This document shows, in pieces, positions 39,892 through 49,130 of a DNA stretch of 64,000 nucleotides. Numbering within the stretch: the first letter of the stretch is position 1; the number at the start of each line of letters is the position of its first letter. The position numbers and the translations under genes are program-made. The stretch is from a virus. Where the stretch lies: positions 1 to 64,000 of IMG/VR virus record IMGVR_UViG_3300027770_000027, one strand, 5' to 3'. The notes beneath the pieces are model-generated. The model worked only from the letters and a program-made list of their open reading frames with translations. It searched no databases and was not told where the DNA came from.

Positions 39892-40128
39892 TTATTCAAA
39901 AGAAGGATTTGGAGCCGATAATTTTTCCAACGCCTTAAGGAAAACACTATCATTGTTCCATGAACGGGCTTCTTTAGAATCATATTCTGCAGGTCCCCAC
40001 AAAATCAAAGACCTTGGCAAACCGTGAATTCTAGCCGTAATTTTTTTTTCAAAAAAACTATCACGAACTGCCAAAATATTAATTTCATTCAATTCTACAG
40101 AGGTCTCAGACTGTACTACAATTTTCAT
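39892..40128 (-). CDS. hypothetical protein
   Basis: 78 residues, beta-rich start (MKIVVQSETSVELNEINIL), helical end. No family recognised. A late octamer is 5 nt before the ATG. Confidence 0.6.
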   Translation of the reverse strand: MKIVVQSETSVELNEINILAVRDSFFEKKITARIHGLPRSLILWGPAEYDSKEARSWNNDSVFLKALEKLSAPNPSFE

Positions 40129-40133
40129 ATATT

Positions 40134-40141
40134 TATTTAGT
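40134..40141 (-). promoter_or_regulatory. late promoter ACTAAATA
   Basis: Late octamer 5 nt before the ATG at 40128. Confidence 0.6.
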
Positions 40142-40161
40142 TATATTGGGTTCAATTGTTA

Positions 40162-41847
40162 CTATGAAATTGTATTAATGGTATGAGGCACTAAGATGCT
40201 TGCTTTTTGAACTCCTTTATTAATAATTCCTTGATTGGTTAAAATAACTTGAAGTGTTCCTGTGGTACCAAAATCAATTGCATTATGTCCTTTGACAATA
40301 CTAATGGTATTAGACAAGACTATACCACCAACTGTAACTCTTGCATATTTATCACCAGACAAAATTACATTATTTGTAGATATTTGACCATACTTGAATC
40401 TAAGAGCTCCACCAGTTGATGTAGGACCTGGATTTGTTAAAGTATCTCTATCAGACTCTGTTTGGTAAATTGTAATGGAATCTGCTCCTGTAAATATTAA
40501 TTCACTATCTAAATTATTGGATCTTATTAATATTTTATCAGAAATTAAATTATTATTTAATTGGTAAAAATCTTTGCCAATTGCAAATACTATATCATCA
40601 GTCAATACTATACTTTTTAGTATTAAAGTATCTCCCGAAATGCTAACAACATTACTTGCGGTTGCATCCAAAGCTAATCCATTTTTAAAAGATAATGTAC
40701 CAAAAGTTTCTGATTCAATATCTCCGTAATCAATGCCGTCAGATGTTGTTTGATAATAAGACAAATAATCATGTATCTTCGCGACAGAGTCTAGATTATT
40801 ATAAGCAGATGCCACGTCAACCTTGGTTTCTGTTATAAACAAATCTTTAACGTAATTGGGATTAATTGTAATAGTTGATCCGATGGCGGGATCAACTGTA
40901 AAATTTTCACTGATTGAATAGTACCCATATTTTGCTATTTTATAATTCCACAATCCAGACGCATTAGATGCTAATACAATTGAAGAAGGTTCTGTAATAA
41001 AATATTGTTTAGAGTTAGTATTATCATATATTCCAACACTGCCACTTAATGGACTTATATTAATAATTGTAGGTGCATAATTTTGAATTTCTGGATCAGT
41101 GGCATTGTTAATTGTAGAATTAACACGCTTGATTAAAACATTACCAGTTCCTATATTAACAACAGTACCAATAGTACAATTAGTATATGTAATAGATGCC
41201 GGAGAATTTGTATTGTAAATTAATGTGCCGTTAATTATTACATTTGTTAAATCATTTGGAGTTTTGTCTGTTGCACTAGCTGCTATAGTGATATTTGTAA
41301 TCCCACTATTACCAGAAACTGAAAGAGTTCCATTTGTCTTAACGGATGCTCCAGAAAGCGTATTGCAATGAAGTACAAAAGTACTTCCGTCATAACTAAA
41401 TGCTGGGGAAGCAGAATCAAATAGAATAATATTATTAGAACCTACGTCTAATGTAGATGCATAAAAATTTAAATCTCCATATCCTAATCCAGCACTAGTA
41501 GTTCTGTAATAAGATAGGTAATCATAAATCTTTTGTGTTACACTAAAATCAGAATAAGCAGAAACGGATGCGACTACATCAGATACATAAATGTCTTGGA
41601 TATATGTTGGAGCAATTGTTACGATACCTCCAGCAGCACGATCAATCGTAAATGTACCAGTAACTAACTTGTATCCGTATTTAGCAATCTTATACGTCCA
41701 CGTTCCAGTAGCTGAATAAGGCAGTTCTAAAGTACCGTCTGTATTTTGATAATACTGCTGAGTTGTCGCGTTATCATAGATAGCAATATACCCTCCTTGT
41801 AAAGTCAGGCTTATATAAGTTGGGATATATGTTAAAATATTAGACAT
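40162..41847 (-). CDS. tail fibre protein with duplicated module
   Basis: 561 residues. Two copies of a ~260-residue unit: each has an Ig/CNA-like beta part (IAIYDNATTQQYYQ... GTWTYKIAKYGYK and GVGIYDNTNSKQYFI-like ... GLWNYKIAKYGYY), a YDYLSYYRTTSAGLGYGD or HDYLSYYQTTSDGIDYGD helix, and a parallel-beta-like run of Ile/Asn/Thr. The same unit occurs at the C-terminus of the preceding protein. Likely a distal receptor-binding fibre. It overlaps that gene by 8 nt. Confidence 0.7.
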   Translation of the reverse strand: MSNILTYIPTYISLTLQGGYIAIYDNATTQQYYQNTDGTLELPYSATGTWTYKIAKYGYKLVTGTFTIDRAAGGIVTIAPTYIQDIYVSDVVASVSAYSDFSVTQKIYDYLSYYRTTSAGLGYGDLNFYASTLDVGSNNIILFDSASPAFSYDGSTFVLHCNTLSGASVKTNGTLSVSGNSGITNITIAASATDKTPNDLTNVIINGTLIYNTNSPASITYTNCTIGTVVNIGTGNVLIKRVNSTINNATDPEIQNYAPTIINISPLSGSVGIYDNTNSKQYFITEPSSIVLASNASGLWNYKIAKYGYYSISENFTVDPAIGSTITINPNYVKDLFITETKVDVASAYNNLDSVAKIHDYLSYYQTTSDGIDYGDIESETFGTLSFKNGLALDATASNVVSISGDTLILKSIVLTDDIVFAIGKDFYQLNNNLISDKILIRSNNLDSELIFTGADSITIYQTESDRDTLTNPGPTSTGGALRFKYGQISTNNVILSGDKYARVTVGGIVLSNTISIVKGHNAIDFGTTGTLQVILTNQGIINKGVQKASILVPHTINTIS

Positions 41848-44287
41848 AGGTTACAGTAGAATTTATCTTCTTAATTGTTACGTTTGCTGATCCTTCATTG
41901 GTAGCGCTAGTTATGGTACAATTAGTGTATGTTACCAATGAAGGAGTGTTTGTATTGTAGCTTAGCAATTTAGAAATTGTTACTCCATTTAAGTTGGATA
42001 CATTTAATGAAGATACGTTTGCATTAACTGTTATATTTGACAGAATAGCGCTGCCAGATAATGTCACCAATCCACTTGTCTTTACAGTATTAAAATTATT
42101 ACCAGAAGAAAGTAAAGGAGTTTTAATTGTTATTGTATTTGAAGCACTAGCATATGCGAAATTTGTAGATGCTGAATTATTAACAACAATGTTCTTATCA
42201 CCAAAATCTAACACAGTTCCGTTCCTTGTATATAAGTCTAGATACGAAGTTGATAATGGATTATTAATTGTCCAGTAATTGGAAGCATCATAGAGACGAT
42301 CTAAATTAGTTATATCAACGGAAGATACTTGGTTTTCTGTTAATGTTGTTAATGTATCAACACTTCTATAAGCATTTTTAACTACTTCATATCCATACCA
42401 TCTTACATCTTTAATAAAGGGATCTAAATTTAAACCGTCAAGATAAACAAAACCTGTAGAAAGTGTACTTGTTCCTGTCAATCTAATTTCTATATCACCA
42501 GTATATGTTGGTGTAAGATCATATTCGAAACCATTCCAAGTATTTACAGATGATTGACAAGTAAATGTTGTAGTAGTAACTGCACCACCGAACGTAATTG
42601 AAGGTGGAGTGGTTGAACCATAAGCTGAATCAAATCTTAAATTACCTTTAATTTTTTGAGTAACACCTTGAATAGCTGGTATAGTAAATATTTTAACAAA
42701 TGCTGTATTTGGAATTTTTGGTCTAAACGAAAGTGAAGTTAAACCATTTTTTCTTATAGAAGAATTTGTTGTTGCGTGATAAAAATAATTGAATGAAGTA
42801 GATGTACTATCGTTATTCGGATTAAAGATATTAAAAGTAGCCTCATTAAGAGTTCTGTTTACAGTAGAAAATGTATACGAAGAAATTGGAACACTCATTG
42901 TGCAGTTTAACAATGTCATGTCACCAAACACATTTAGAGTATTAGTTGCTATTGTTCTAGGAGATGGATATACAAGAGTGCAGTTATTTGCTTTCCATGA
43001 GTTTAAATTGTCAAAATATAAAAGCTGACCGTTTGATCTTAATGTGCAGTTATTAAGTATATTATACGCTCCAGTAGTACCAACTGGTAGAATATTAGTT
43101 TCAGCATTTAAGTAAGAATTTTCGAATGTTATTTTATATGGTCCAGCCGATTCATATCCTATACCACATCTATATATTACAGAATTTGTAACTTTTGTTA
43201 GATTATTAGCTCCAAAATAAAATGAACCTATGGTGGAATTACTAGGAACAATGATAGCAATATCATCTGCAATAATTTCATTATAAGGTAGTCCTGTAGA
43301 AGTGAAAGCGGGGGCAGTTGAAGCGTTTAAAGAAATTGATATTCCTTTAAAAATAGGTTGTGTTATAGAACTATATGTAACAGTACAAATTAATGCTCCA
43401 ACACCAGCGAGAATATTACCAGTTGCATCTGTTCTTGTCCAATTAGTACCAAAATTTTCAAATGAAACATTATTAACTTGATAAGCTCCATTTGAACCAT
43501 CTAAAATTAATCCAGCAGCTTGAGGAGAACTTTCTAAAGATTTTAAAGTTACCGTGCTGCTAAAATTACCAACTCTCGTTCCTGCTAATCTTGCAAAGTT
43601 TAAATTAGTATCTAAAGTAATTGTATTACCAGAAACGTTTGAAATTCTTGCACTAAAAGCTCTACTTGTACTAGTAGTATCAGATTCAATCCAGATTAAA
43701 TCACCATTTGCCCAATTTTTACTAGCATTAACAACAATTTGATTTTGAGAAGCACTTGCAGGAGATGTTAAAAAGGTATTTCTTGTTTTCTCTAAACCAC
43801 AAAAACATGCAGAATTATACAGAGTTAAAGTTGATACACGGTTAACATATATTGCTGCTGAACCATCTCTATTACAAGAGAGTGAAATTGTAGAAGTAAC
43901 TGATGATAAAGGATCATTTACTGTACCCCAATCCAAAAATGAATTAGTTGTTAATACACTTGCACCGTCTACCCAAATAGTTCCTACTGCTGTTAATGCT
44001 GTATTTTGAGTCCTTGATGCTCTTAATGTACCTCCACTTAATATGATTGAGGCAGTTGAAATATTTTTAGTACCAGTGCCAAGCGTATGTCCTCCTCCTC
44101 CATCACCAAATACACCTGAAGTATTATATGTAACAGTATGGCCTTGCCTAATGACAATTTTATCTCTACCGTTAGATTGAGGAGCAACACTAGCAGTTGC
44201 TGTTGGTGTAAATGTACCAGTTGCAGCAGTTAACCATATTGATGCTGTTGTCCAATCTCCTGTTCCATTTGAAATATACGTTGCCAT
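41840..44287 (-). CDS. tail fibre protein, beta-helix-like
   Basis: 815 residues, Ser/Thr/Asn-rich, with many short strand repeats (NNVSF, NCTLRSNGQ, LTKVTNSVIYRCG) like a right-handed beta-helix or fibre shaft. The C-terminal ~200 residues (YEVVKNAYRSVDTLTTLTENQ onward) match the repeated unit of the next gene. Probably a fibre shaft or host-glycan binding protein. Confidence 0.7.
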   Translation of the reverse strand: MATYISNGTGDWTTASIWLTAATGTFTPTATASVAPQSNGRDKIVIRQGHTVTYNTSGVFGDGGGGHTLGTGTKNISTASIILSGGTLRASRTQNTALTAVGTIWVDGASVLTTNSFLDWGTVNDPLSSVTSTISLSCNRDGSAAIYVNRVSTLTLYNSACFCGLEKTRNTFLTSPASASQNQIVVNASKNWANGDLIWIESDTTSTSRAFSARISNVSGNTITLDTNLNFARLAGTRVGNFSSTVTLKSLESSPQAAGLILDGSNGAYQVNNVSFENFGTNWTRTDATGNILAGVGALICTVTYSSITQPIFKGISISLNASTAPAFTSTGLPYNEIIADDIAIIVPSNSTIGSFYFGANNLTKVTNSVIYRCGIGYESAGPYKITFENSYLNAETNILPVGTTGAYNILNNCTLRSNGQLLYFDNLNSWKANNCTLVYPSPRTIATNTLNVFGDMTLLNCTMSVPISSYTFSTVNRTLNEATFNIFNPNNDSTSTSFNYFYHATTNSSIRKNGLTSLSFRPKIPNTAFVKIFTIPAIQGVTQKIKGNLRFDSAYGSTTPPSITFGGAVTTTTFTCQSSVNTWNGFEYDLTPTYTGDIEIRLTGTSTLSTGFVYLDGLNLDPFIKDVRWYGYEVVKNAYRSVDTLTTLTENQVSSVDITNLDRLYDASNYWTINNPLSTSYLDLYTRNGTVLDFGDKNIVVNNSASTNFAYASASNTITIKTPLLSSGNNFNTVKTSGLVTLSGSAILSNITVNANVSSLNVSNLNGVTISKLLSYNTNTPSLVTYTNCTITSATNEGSANVTIKKINSTVTYV

Positions 44288-44297
44288 GTTATAGTTG

Positions 44298-44305
44298 TAT
44301 TTATT
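44298..44305 (-). promoter_or_regulatory. late promoter AATAAATA
   Basis: Late octamer 10 nt before the ATG at 44287; it drives the two overlapping fibre genes. Confidence 0.55.
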
Positions 44306-45746
44306 ATAATGTAATCGATTTACTAGCTACTAATCCAGAAACTGCTGTGCCGTTCCATGTAGTGTAGAAAGCATCTGTGCTGCCATTAGTTGATATAAAT
44401 CTGTAATATGTTTTGTTTGTTGGAGAGGAGTTGTAAACATAACTGTATACTTCTCCAGTTCCTATAGTTGCCAATAAAGTAGGAGCAATGTTATATCCTC
44501 TAACTAAAGTCATCCAATCAACTACTGTTTTATTTGTTAAAGTCTGAGTTCCGCTTAGAGTGACATAGGTACTAGAAACCGCTTGATATGTGGTGGCTGT
44601 GTTATGAGCAATATTCCAATTACTTGATAAATTATTTGTAGTAGAATAAACAGAGGCCCATTTGGGAGTATCAACTGTAGAAAATGTTCCAGTTACAGTT
44701 AAATTTCCGTTAACCGTTCCCCCAGATTTATCAAATTTAGCACTTAAATCTGTTGTTAAATTTAATATCTTAGATTGATTAATTTGAGCATTTGAAGCTA
44801 CATCTACATCAACCAACAAAGATGCTGGTGTTTGATATATACCGTTAATTACTTTTACTAGCCCAGACCCACCCACAGATGGTAAAGTTGTATGAAAATG
44901 TGTTGGTGTATTACCTCCAAACCCAAAAGTTACATGATGGTTATTAGAGCTTGCTTTTGCTCTAAACTCAACGTATATACGATCTGATGTTAGTATAGGT
45001 GTTTGAGTGAGTAAACATGAAATAACTATAGGGTAAAAAACACCCCCGTTTGTTAATTTTGTACTCTCTGAAGTTGATAATAAAGTTGGAGCATTAACCC
45101 CGTCGTATTTGTATATCAATGCTTGTACTAATAGTGTTTCATTTTGGTTAGCATCACTATACCCCCATAGATTAAAATCCCATAGACCTGCTGGAATAGC
45201 AGTAATGTTAGGGTCTAATACATCTGATACAAATCCCGCAACTAGATCATAATTAACCTGTGAAAGTGTAGGACTAGTGACAATAGTCTGAGCTGATAGC
45301 CCTGTTCGTCCTAGTTCATGAGCAGTTAATGGTAAATTGGTAGTTGGCGATTGAGCAGATAGTCCTTGATTTAAGAAGTATGTTAATCCACCTCCTCCAC
45401 TACCCCCTACGGCAATTGATCCGGGAACCCAAGCTGTTCCATTCCATTGTAAAATCTGTCCATTAACAGGAGTTGCTGTACTAATCGTATAGCCTTGCAA
45501 TTTAGAAACTGTAGGATTTGGATAAGATCCAGAAAGATCTCCTCCTGCAGAACCCGTAGTGGTGTCTGCCCCTGCCCATTGAGCGGAAGAAGCAAGAACC
45601 GTAGAATATGTAGCATTCCACAGAGTAGAATTGCCCCCATTGGCATAAACAACATTCTGAGCAGAAGCAGATCCTATAAGAGACAAGGATCCACTGCCAT
45701 ATGTGTTGCCGTATACAACTAAATCATCTACTACATTTATAGACAT
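44304..45746 (-). CDS. tail fibre protein
   Basis: 480 residues. Contains GGDLSGSYPNPTVSKLQGY, a motif common in phage and bacterial fibre-like proteins, a central jelly-roll-like part (about 140-290) and VNGNLTVTGTFSTVDTP, a trimeric-fibre element. The C-terminal domain (ATTYQAVSSTYVTLSGTQTLTNKT) is fibre-like too. A late octamer is 7 nt upstream. Confidence 0.75.
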   Translation of the reverse strand: MSINVVDDLVVYGNTYGSGSLSLIGSASAQNVVYANGGNSTLWNATYSTVLASSAQWAGADTTTGSAGGDLSGSYPNPTVSKLQGYTISTATPVNGQILQWNGTAWVPGSIAVGGSGGGGLTYFLNQGLSAQSPTTNLPLTAHELGRTGLSAQTIVTSPTLSQVNYDLVAGFVSDVLDPNITAIPAGLWDFNLWGYSDANQNETLLVQALIYKYDGVNAPTLLSTSESTKLTNGGVFYPIVISCLLTQTPILTSDRIYVEFRAKASSNNHHVTFGFGGNTPTHFHTTLPSVGGSGLVKVINGIYQTPASLLVDVDVASNAQINQSKILNLTTDLSAKFDKSGGTVNGNLTVTGTFSTVDTPKWASVYSTTNNLSSNWNIAHNTATTYQAVSSTYVTLSGTQTLTNKTVVDWMTLVRGYNIAPTLLATIGTGEVYSYVYNSSPTNKTYYRFISTNGSTDAFYTTWNGTAVSGLVASKSITL

Positions 45747-45753
45747 ACATATC

Positions 45754-45761
45754 TATTTATC
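45754..45761 (-). promoter_or_regulatory. late promoter GATAAATA
   Basis: Late octamer 7 nt before the ATG at 45746. Confidence 0.65.
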
Positions 45762-45774
45762 TTTATAAACAACA

Positions 45775-47040
45775 TTACCCTATGATAACGGCCTTATAGG
45801 CATTAGTTGTTGGTATAAAGCTAAAAGATACGACTGTAATGTATGGATCTTTGTTTGCAATGGTGGGAATTACAGTTTGACCACTAGAGTTATCATATAT
45901 ATTAACTACTCTATCAATAGAACTAATAGTGTGAGAAATAGAGAATATTCTATTTATTCCGTCTCCTATAAGAGCTACTTGCTTACTGCTTATGTTAAGA
46001 GCAGTTACCAAGGCGTATGTAGTATTCCAGCGAGCAGATAAGCTATTAACAGTTGCTTCGACCGATGCAATCTTGGGTTGATATACAGCTGAGGATAACA
46101 CCCCATCCAGATGAGATCCGTCCCCGTAATGAGTACCAGATAAACTAGCCGCATTTACATACTGGCTAAAGACTCCATAAGAAGCAGAAACTGAATTAGA
46201 TATAGAAACATCTGACGTGGTAATTTGTTTATCAAAATATACATTGTCGGTAGCACTAACAGTGCCTATCACTGTTAGGGTCTTATTAGGAGCGGATGTA
46301 TTGATGCCAATAACTCCAGCTGGTATTGTTCCGTTAGTAAATTTGGCGTTTCCTACATGCAACGCTTCTATACCATCAGCATCATAGAAACTTGCAATGT
46401 TTCCAGGACCAAGTCCTTGTTGAACATACAAGGCAGGACCGTCCCCTAGATTGATAACACTTAAAGAACTGGTATTAGTGAAGACTGTGGTGTTATTAAA
46501 GGTGGTGGTTCCGGTTGCGGTTAAGTTTCCTACAACAGTAACATTGCCAACAATAATATCTGTATGAAGAGCATATGTTGATAGATTGTTATAAACCGTG
46601 GCATTGTCTACAAATAAATTTTTTGCAGATATTTGATTAGTGGCAATAACACCACCAGCTTTAAGAGATAATACATCTAATTCTGCACCTCTTAATAATG
46701 CTGCAAGGTCACTAGCAGATCCTAAAGGAGATCCGTTTAGTACAATTGAAGACGCACTCAGTCCATCAAAAATTGCATTTTTACCAGACAGTAGTCCTGT
46801 AAGAGTTCCTCCAGTTAATGAAAGCTTGGAAGGATCTATACCAGTAACATTAGTAACAAATGTACCGTCCCCATAAAAATAATTGAAATGGGCATTATCT
46901 CCCGACAATCCAGCAAACCCCGTAAGTTGGCCCCCAGAAAGAGGTAGAACATTAGTTAGTCCACTGCCGTCTCCGTATATAATAGAATTGGAGGATACAG
47001 ACCCAGAAACTGTAAGAGCATCTAAAAATTGAACAGCCAT
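45775..47040 (-). CDS. tail fibre protein with YGDGS repeats
   Basis: 421 residues. Several copies of a 'YGDGS/T-x-L/V-T-N-V' or 'HYGDGSHLDGV' repeat (residues ~22, ~55, ~310), TVVGNLTATGTTTFNNTT shaft repeats and GVIGINTSAPNKTLTVIGTVSATDN, a typical proximal fibre pattern. The C-terminus is a compact beta domain (IFSISHTISSIDRVVNIYDN). A late octamer is 7 nt upstream. Confidence 0.75.
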   Translation of the reverse strand: MAVQFLDALTVSGSVSSNSIIYGDGSGLTNVLPLSGGQLTGFAGLSGDNAHFNYFYGDGTFVTNVTGIDPSKLSLTGGTLTGLLSGKNAIFDGLSASSIVLNGSPLGSASDLAALLRGAELDVLSLKAGGVIATNQISAKNLFVDNATVYNNLSTYALHTDIIVGNVTVVGNLTATGTTTFNNTTVFTNTSSLSVINLGDGPALYVQQGLGPGNIASFYDADGIEALHVGNAKFTNGTIPAGVIGINTSAPNKTLTVIGTVSATDNVYFDKQITTSDVSISNSVSASYGVFSQYVNAASLSGTHYGDGSHLDGVLSSAVYQPKIASVEATVNSLSARWNTTYALVTALNISSKQVALIGDGINRIFSISHTISSIDRVVNIYDNSSGQTVIPTIANKDPYITVVSFSFIPTTNAYKAVIIG

Positions 47041-47047
47041 ATGATAC

Positions 47048-47055
47048 TACTTATC
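47048..47055 (-). promoter_or_regulatory. late promoter GATAAGTA
   Basis: Late octamer 7 nt before the ATG at 47040. Confidence 0.65.
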
Positions 47056-47075
47056 CCTTAGTAGTACCATGATTC

Positions 47076-47411
47076 TTATAATTTGCCACCTACTCGATGA
47101 GTGGCTCTATCACCTAGTAACCCTGCCCAGGCATTTCTGACTTGATCTCTCAGAGGATCTACAGAAGGTTCTTTAATAGCTCCTGTCCGAAATCCTGAAC
47201 AGGTGACATAATTTAAAACCCGACGAACCCTCCACGGATTATTTGGATCTACATCAAAATAAGCTTGCAGCCCCTTTACACACTCCGGCCCTTGAGCTGC
47301 CCATTTACCCTTCAACCACACTCGAAGCTTTTGCCACTCTGGATCATCAACTACAATTTGAATATTGGTTGCTTTTACCTTTTTTGCCAACTCTTGAATA
47401 CTTTCTTTCAT
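47076..47411 (-). CDS. hypothetical early protein
   Basis: 111 residues, Trp/Arg-rich (DPEWQKLRVWLKGKWAAQGPECVKGLQAYFDVDPNNPWRVRRVLNYVTCSG). No family recognised; looks like a compact helical, possibly nucleic-acid-binding domain. Its promoter is of the TTCCCC class, so it is not expressed with the late fibres beside it. Confidence 0.65.
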   Translation of the reverse strand: MKESIQELAKKVKATNIQIVVDDPEWQKLRVWLKGKWAAQGPECVKGLQAYFDVDPNNPWRVRRVLNYVTCSGFRTGAIKEPSVDPLRDQVRNAWAGLLGDRATHRVGGKL

Positions 47412-47417
47412 ACTACT

Positions 47418-47440
47418 ATAATAGTAGAATTATTGGGGAA
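47418..47440 (-). promoter_or_regulatory. TTCCC-type promoter: TTCCCC-11-TATTAT
   Basis: -10 box ends 6 nt before the ATG at 47411. Confidence 0.8.
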
Positions 47441-47448
47441 GTTCCCGA

Positions 47449-47739
47449 TTAATCTGAGTGGTGTTCATGTTCCGGATCAGAATGGTGTGCTTCTATGTGG
47501 GCATCTAGATGGGCATCATCAATAAATGCCCTCCAAGCAATCAATCCTTGCAATACAAAATTAATAAGAATGATTGACCATTTAATTAAATGCCCTTCAG
47601 GAACTTCTACATGAGACACTGCCTGGGATGCTGTCTGTAAATAATGATTTAAGTCCGCTAGTAAAGAAGCTAGAGAAGCTGTCGTGATATACAGTATTAA
47701 TTTAGTAGTAGGACTACATAAAGAATTCTTTTTACCCAT
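47449..47739 (-). CDS. small membrane protein with His-rich tail
   Basis: 96 residues. Two hydrophobic segments (LILYITTASLASLLADL and WSIILINFVLQGLIAW), then DDAHLDAHIEAHHSDPEHEHHSD, a tail with eight His among acidic residues that may bind metal. Holin-like or virion membrane protein; function unknown. A late octamer is 6 nt upstream. Confidence 0.6.
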   Translation of the reverse strand: MGKKNSLCSPTTKLILYITTASLASLLADLNHYLQTASQAVSHVEVPEGHLIKWSIILINFVLQGLIAWRAFIDDAHLDAHIEAHHSDPEHEHHSD

Positions 47740-47745
47740 ATAATA

Positions 47746-47753
47746 TATTTATC
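47746..47753 (-). promoter_or_regulatory. late promoter GATAAATA
   Basis: Late octamer 6 nt before the ATG at 47739. Confidence 0.65.
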
Positions 47754-47776
47754 CGCTTTATATGGACACTATGGCG

Positions 47777-47784
47777 ATTAAATA
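47777..47784 (+). promoter_or_regulatory. late promoter ATTAAATA
   Basis: Late octamer 6 nt before the ATG at 47791. Confidence 0.55.
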
Positions 47785-47790
47785 AGAAAC

Positions 47791-48039
47791 ATGACTATAA
47801 AGGAAACTTTAAATCTAATATTAGAAACACGGGATGTTTTGATATCAGATTATACAAATATACACGGAGAAGATCCTACAAATGAGGACCTCCTTCTTCA
47901 TGTTAAAAAAATTATTAAAGAGGGAAATGCAGATGAACTTTTGGAAAGTATATTACTAGAAGAAGATATAGAAGATGTTGCTGATCTCTATAAACTTCTT
48001 CTATTAACTGCTGCCTCTGTATCAGACCATAAAGATTAA
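47791..48039 (+). CDS. small acidic protein with ILE peptide
   Basis: 82 residues, acidic and helical. Starts MTIKETLNLILETRD, a short peptide with I-L-E near residue 12 like other proteins here. Function unknown; it may be carried in the head. It shares its stop tetranucleotide with the convergent gene. Confidence 0.6.
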   Translation: MTIKETLNLILETRDVLISDYTNIHGEDPTNEDLLLHVKKIIKEGNADELLESILLEEDIEDVADLYKLLLLTAASVSDHKD

Positions 48040-48305
48040 GCAGCAACTGCCACCACTTCCTTTGTCTCAACTGTATACTGCTTGTCTACAAAGTGTCCTT
48101 TACTGGAAGGACTTCCAAGGGTTTTAAGTTGTTGATAAACAGAACGATAATTGATTTTAATAGTAAGATTGTGTTCCGCTGCAACTGTGGTTGCAACTTC
48201 TACTGCCTTACTGACAGATACTCCTGAAGTTCCGGCATTTTTAAGAATGGAAGAAACTACAGATGACAGGGATACTCGCTTGGTGTTGGTGTTGGTGGTA
48301 TTCAT
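48036..48305 (-). CDS. small protein, possible winged-helix
   Basis: 89 residues. SLSSVVSSILKNAGTSGVSVSKAVEVATTVAAEHNLTIKINYRSVYQQLKTLG has the helix-turn-helix spacing of a small DNA-binding domain, with a strand pair after it (GHFVDKQYTV). A regulator role is possible but not shown. It has a TTCCCA-class promoter with a ~20-nt leader. Confidence 0.55.
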   Translation of the reverse strand: MNTTNTNTKRVSLSSVVSSILKNAGTSGVSVSKAVEVATTVAAEHNLTIKINYRSVYQQLKTLGSPSSKGHFVDKQYTVETKEVVAVAA

Positions 48306-48325
48306 ATGTGTTATTGTTTGTATAT

Positions 48326-48348
48326 ATCATAGATCTCTTTTGTGGGAA
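48326..48348 (-). promoter_or_regulatory. TTCCC-type promoter: TTCCCA-11-TATGAT
   Basis: 20 nt separate the -10 box from the ATG at 48305, longer than in other copies. Confidence 0.6.
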
Positions 48349-48350
48349 GG

Positions 48351-48602
48351 TCACTCTTCTTCTTGCTCCATTTCTTCGATATGTCTAAAATTAATTGGAA
48401 GGCCATCTGTTAAAAATCCCTCTTTGTGCATATACCCCATAATCATTTGCATATAATAGGGATTTGGTCTACCGGCAATATCTTTCTCTAATTCTGGTTC
48501 CAAGCAAACAATATCTCTATTTTTGCCTTTAAAATTAATATAAAATTTATTTCCCAGAATATTGAGAAAATATGTTTTCCGAATATTCTTTTTAATTCTC
48601 AT
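48351..48602 (-). CDS. hypothetical protein
   Basis: 83 residues, basic and strand-rich (TYFLNILGNKFYINFKGKNRDIVCLEPELEKDI), ending in an acidic tail. No family recognised. The ATG at 48602 is preferred to an upstream TTG; it lies 1 nt after the stop of the small membrane gene. Confidence 0.6.
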   Translation of the reverse strand: MRIKKNIRKTYFLNILGNKFYINFKGKNRDIVCLEPELEKDIAGRPNPYYMQMIMGYMHKEGFLTDGLPINFRHIEEMEQEEE

Positions 48603-48603
48603 T

Positions 48604-48771
48604 TTAAAACAATTCTTCTGCAATTCCTAGGGTTTCTGCAATGATAATAAGCATACCCGCAACTGGAATTGCCATATTATTATTTAGAAGTAATACAATT
48701 CCTGCCCAGACTCGAAAGCCGGATTTGATGAGAGAAATGATTAAATGTTTTTTAGGATCTGGAGTTTTCAT
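48604..48771 (-). CDS. 55-residue membrane protein
   Basis: Helical: HLIISLIKSGFRVWAGIVLLL and MAIPVAGMLIIIAETLGIAEELF are two hydrophobic segments. It follows a terminator and precedes the 83-residue gene by 1 nt. Function unknown. Confidence 0.6.
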   Translation of the reverse strand: MKTPDPKKHLIISLIKSGFRVWAGIVLLLNNNMAIPVAGMLIIIAETLGIAEELF

Positions 48772-48780
48772 AAAAAAAGA

Positions 48781-48809
48781 AAGGGCTCTGGATTTACTCC
48801 AGAGCCCTT
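48781..48809 (-). terminator. rho-independent terminator
   Basis: 11-bp stem (AAGGGCTCTGG / CCAGAGCCCTT), 7-nt loop, T-run on the minus strand; ends the 81-residue gene. Confidence 0.85.
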
Positions 48810-48821
48810 AGAGGTTATTTT

Positions 48822-49067
48822 TTAGCGGCTACGGCGGTTGCGGGCAACGCGTGCGAAGCGACCCTTGTTGTCACGAACATTGTGGAATCGTGTCTGCAAG
48901 ATAACATTGTTAGTGCGATCAACCATACCAATTACAGTATACTTGCTATGATTAATGCTCTTTTCAACTAGACACATCTTATAAGTCTTTTCAGTGGTAG
49001 GTTCGACATTACGACCAGTAAGACAAGTGATGTTCTTGATGACGATGTTTGGGTTTGTTGTACTCAT
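48822..49067 (-). CDS. hypothetical protein with Arg-rich tail
   Basis: 81 residues; strand-rich (YKMCLVEKSINHSKYTVIGMVDRTNNVIL) with a basic C-terminus (RDNKGRFARVARNRRSR) suited to RNA or DNA binding. A TTCCCT-class promoter lies upstream (12-nt spacing). Confidence 0.6.
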   Translation of the reverse strand: MSTTNPNIVIKNITCLTGRNVEPTTEKTYKMCLVEKSINHSKYTVIGMVDRTNNVILQTRFHNVRDNKGRFARVARNRRSR

Positions 49068-49080
49068 ATGTTGTGATATT

Positions 49081-49104
49081 ATAATAACTCATATGAGCAG
49101 GGAA
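49081..49104 (-). promoter_or_regulatory. TTCCC-type promoter: TTCCCT-12-TATTAT
   Basis: The only copy with a 12-nt spacer; -10 box ends 13 nt before the ATG at 49067. Confidence 0.5.
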
Positions 49105-49117
49105 GTCACCAAGAAAA

Positions 49118-49125
49118 GATAAGTA
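49118..49125 (+). promoter_or_regulatory. late promoter GATAAGTA
   Basis: Late octamer 5 nt before the ATG at 49131. Confidence 0.65.
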
Positions 49126-49130
49126 TTTAT

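Noticed and set aside
39703-39921. Plus-strand open frame of 72 codons
   Set aside because: It starts with TTG and lies mostly inside the tmRNA on the other strand, with no promoter or family support.
47437-47448. Plus-strand promoter at GGGGAAGTTCCC
   Set aside because: This near-palindrome contains TTCCC on the plus strand, but no -10 box follows at 11 nt; only the minus-strand reading fits.
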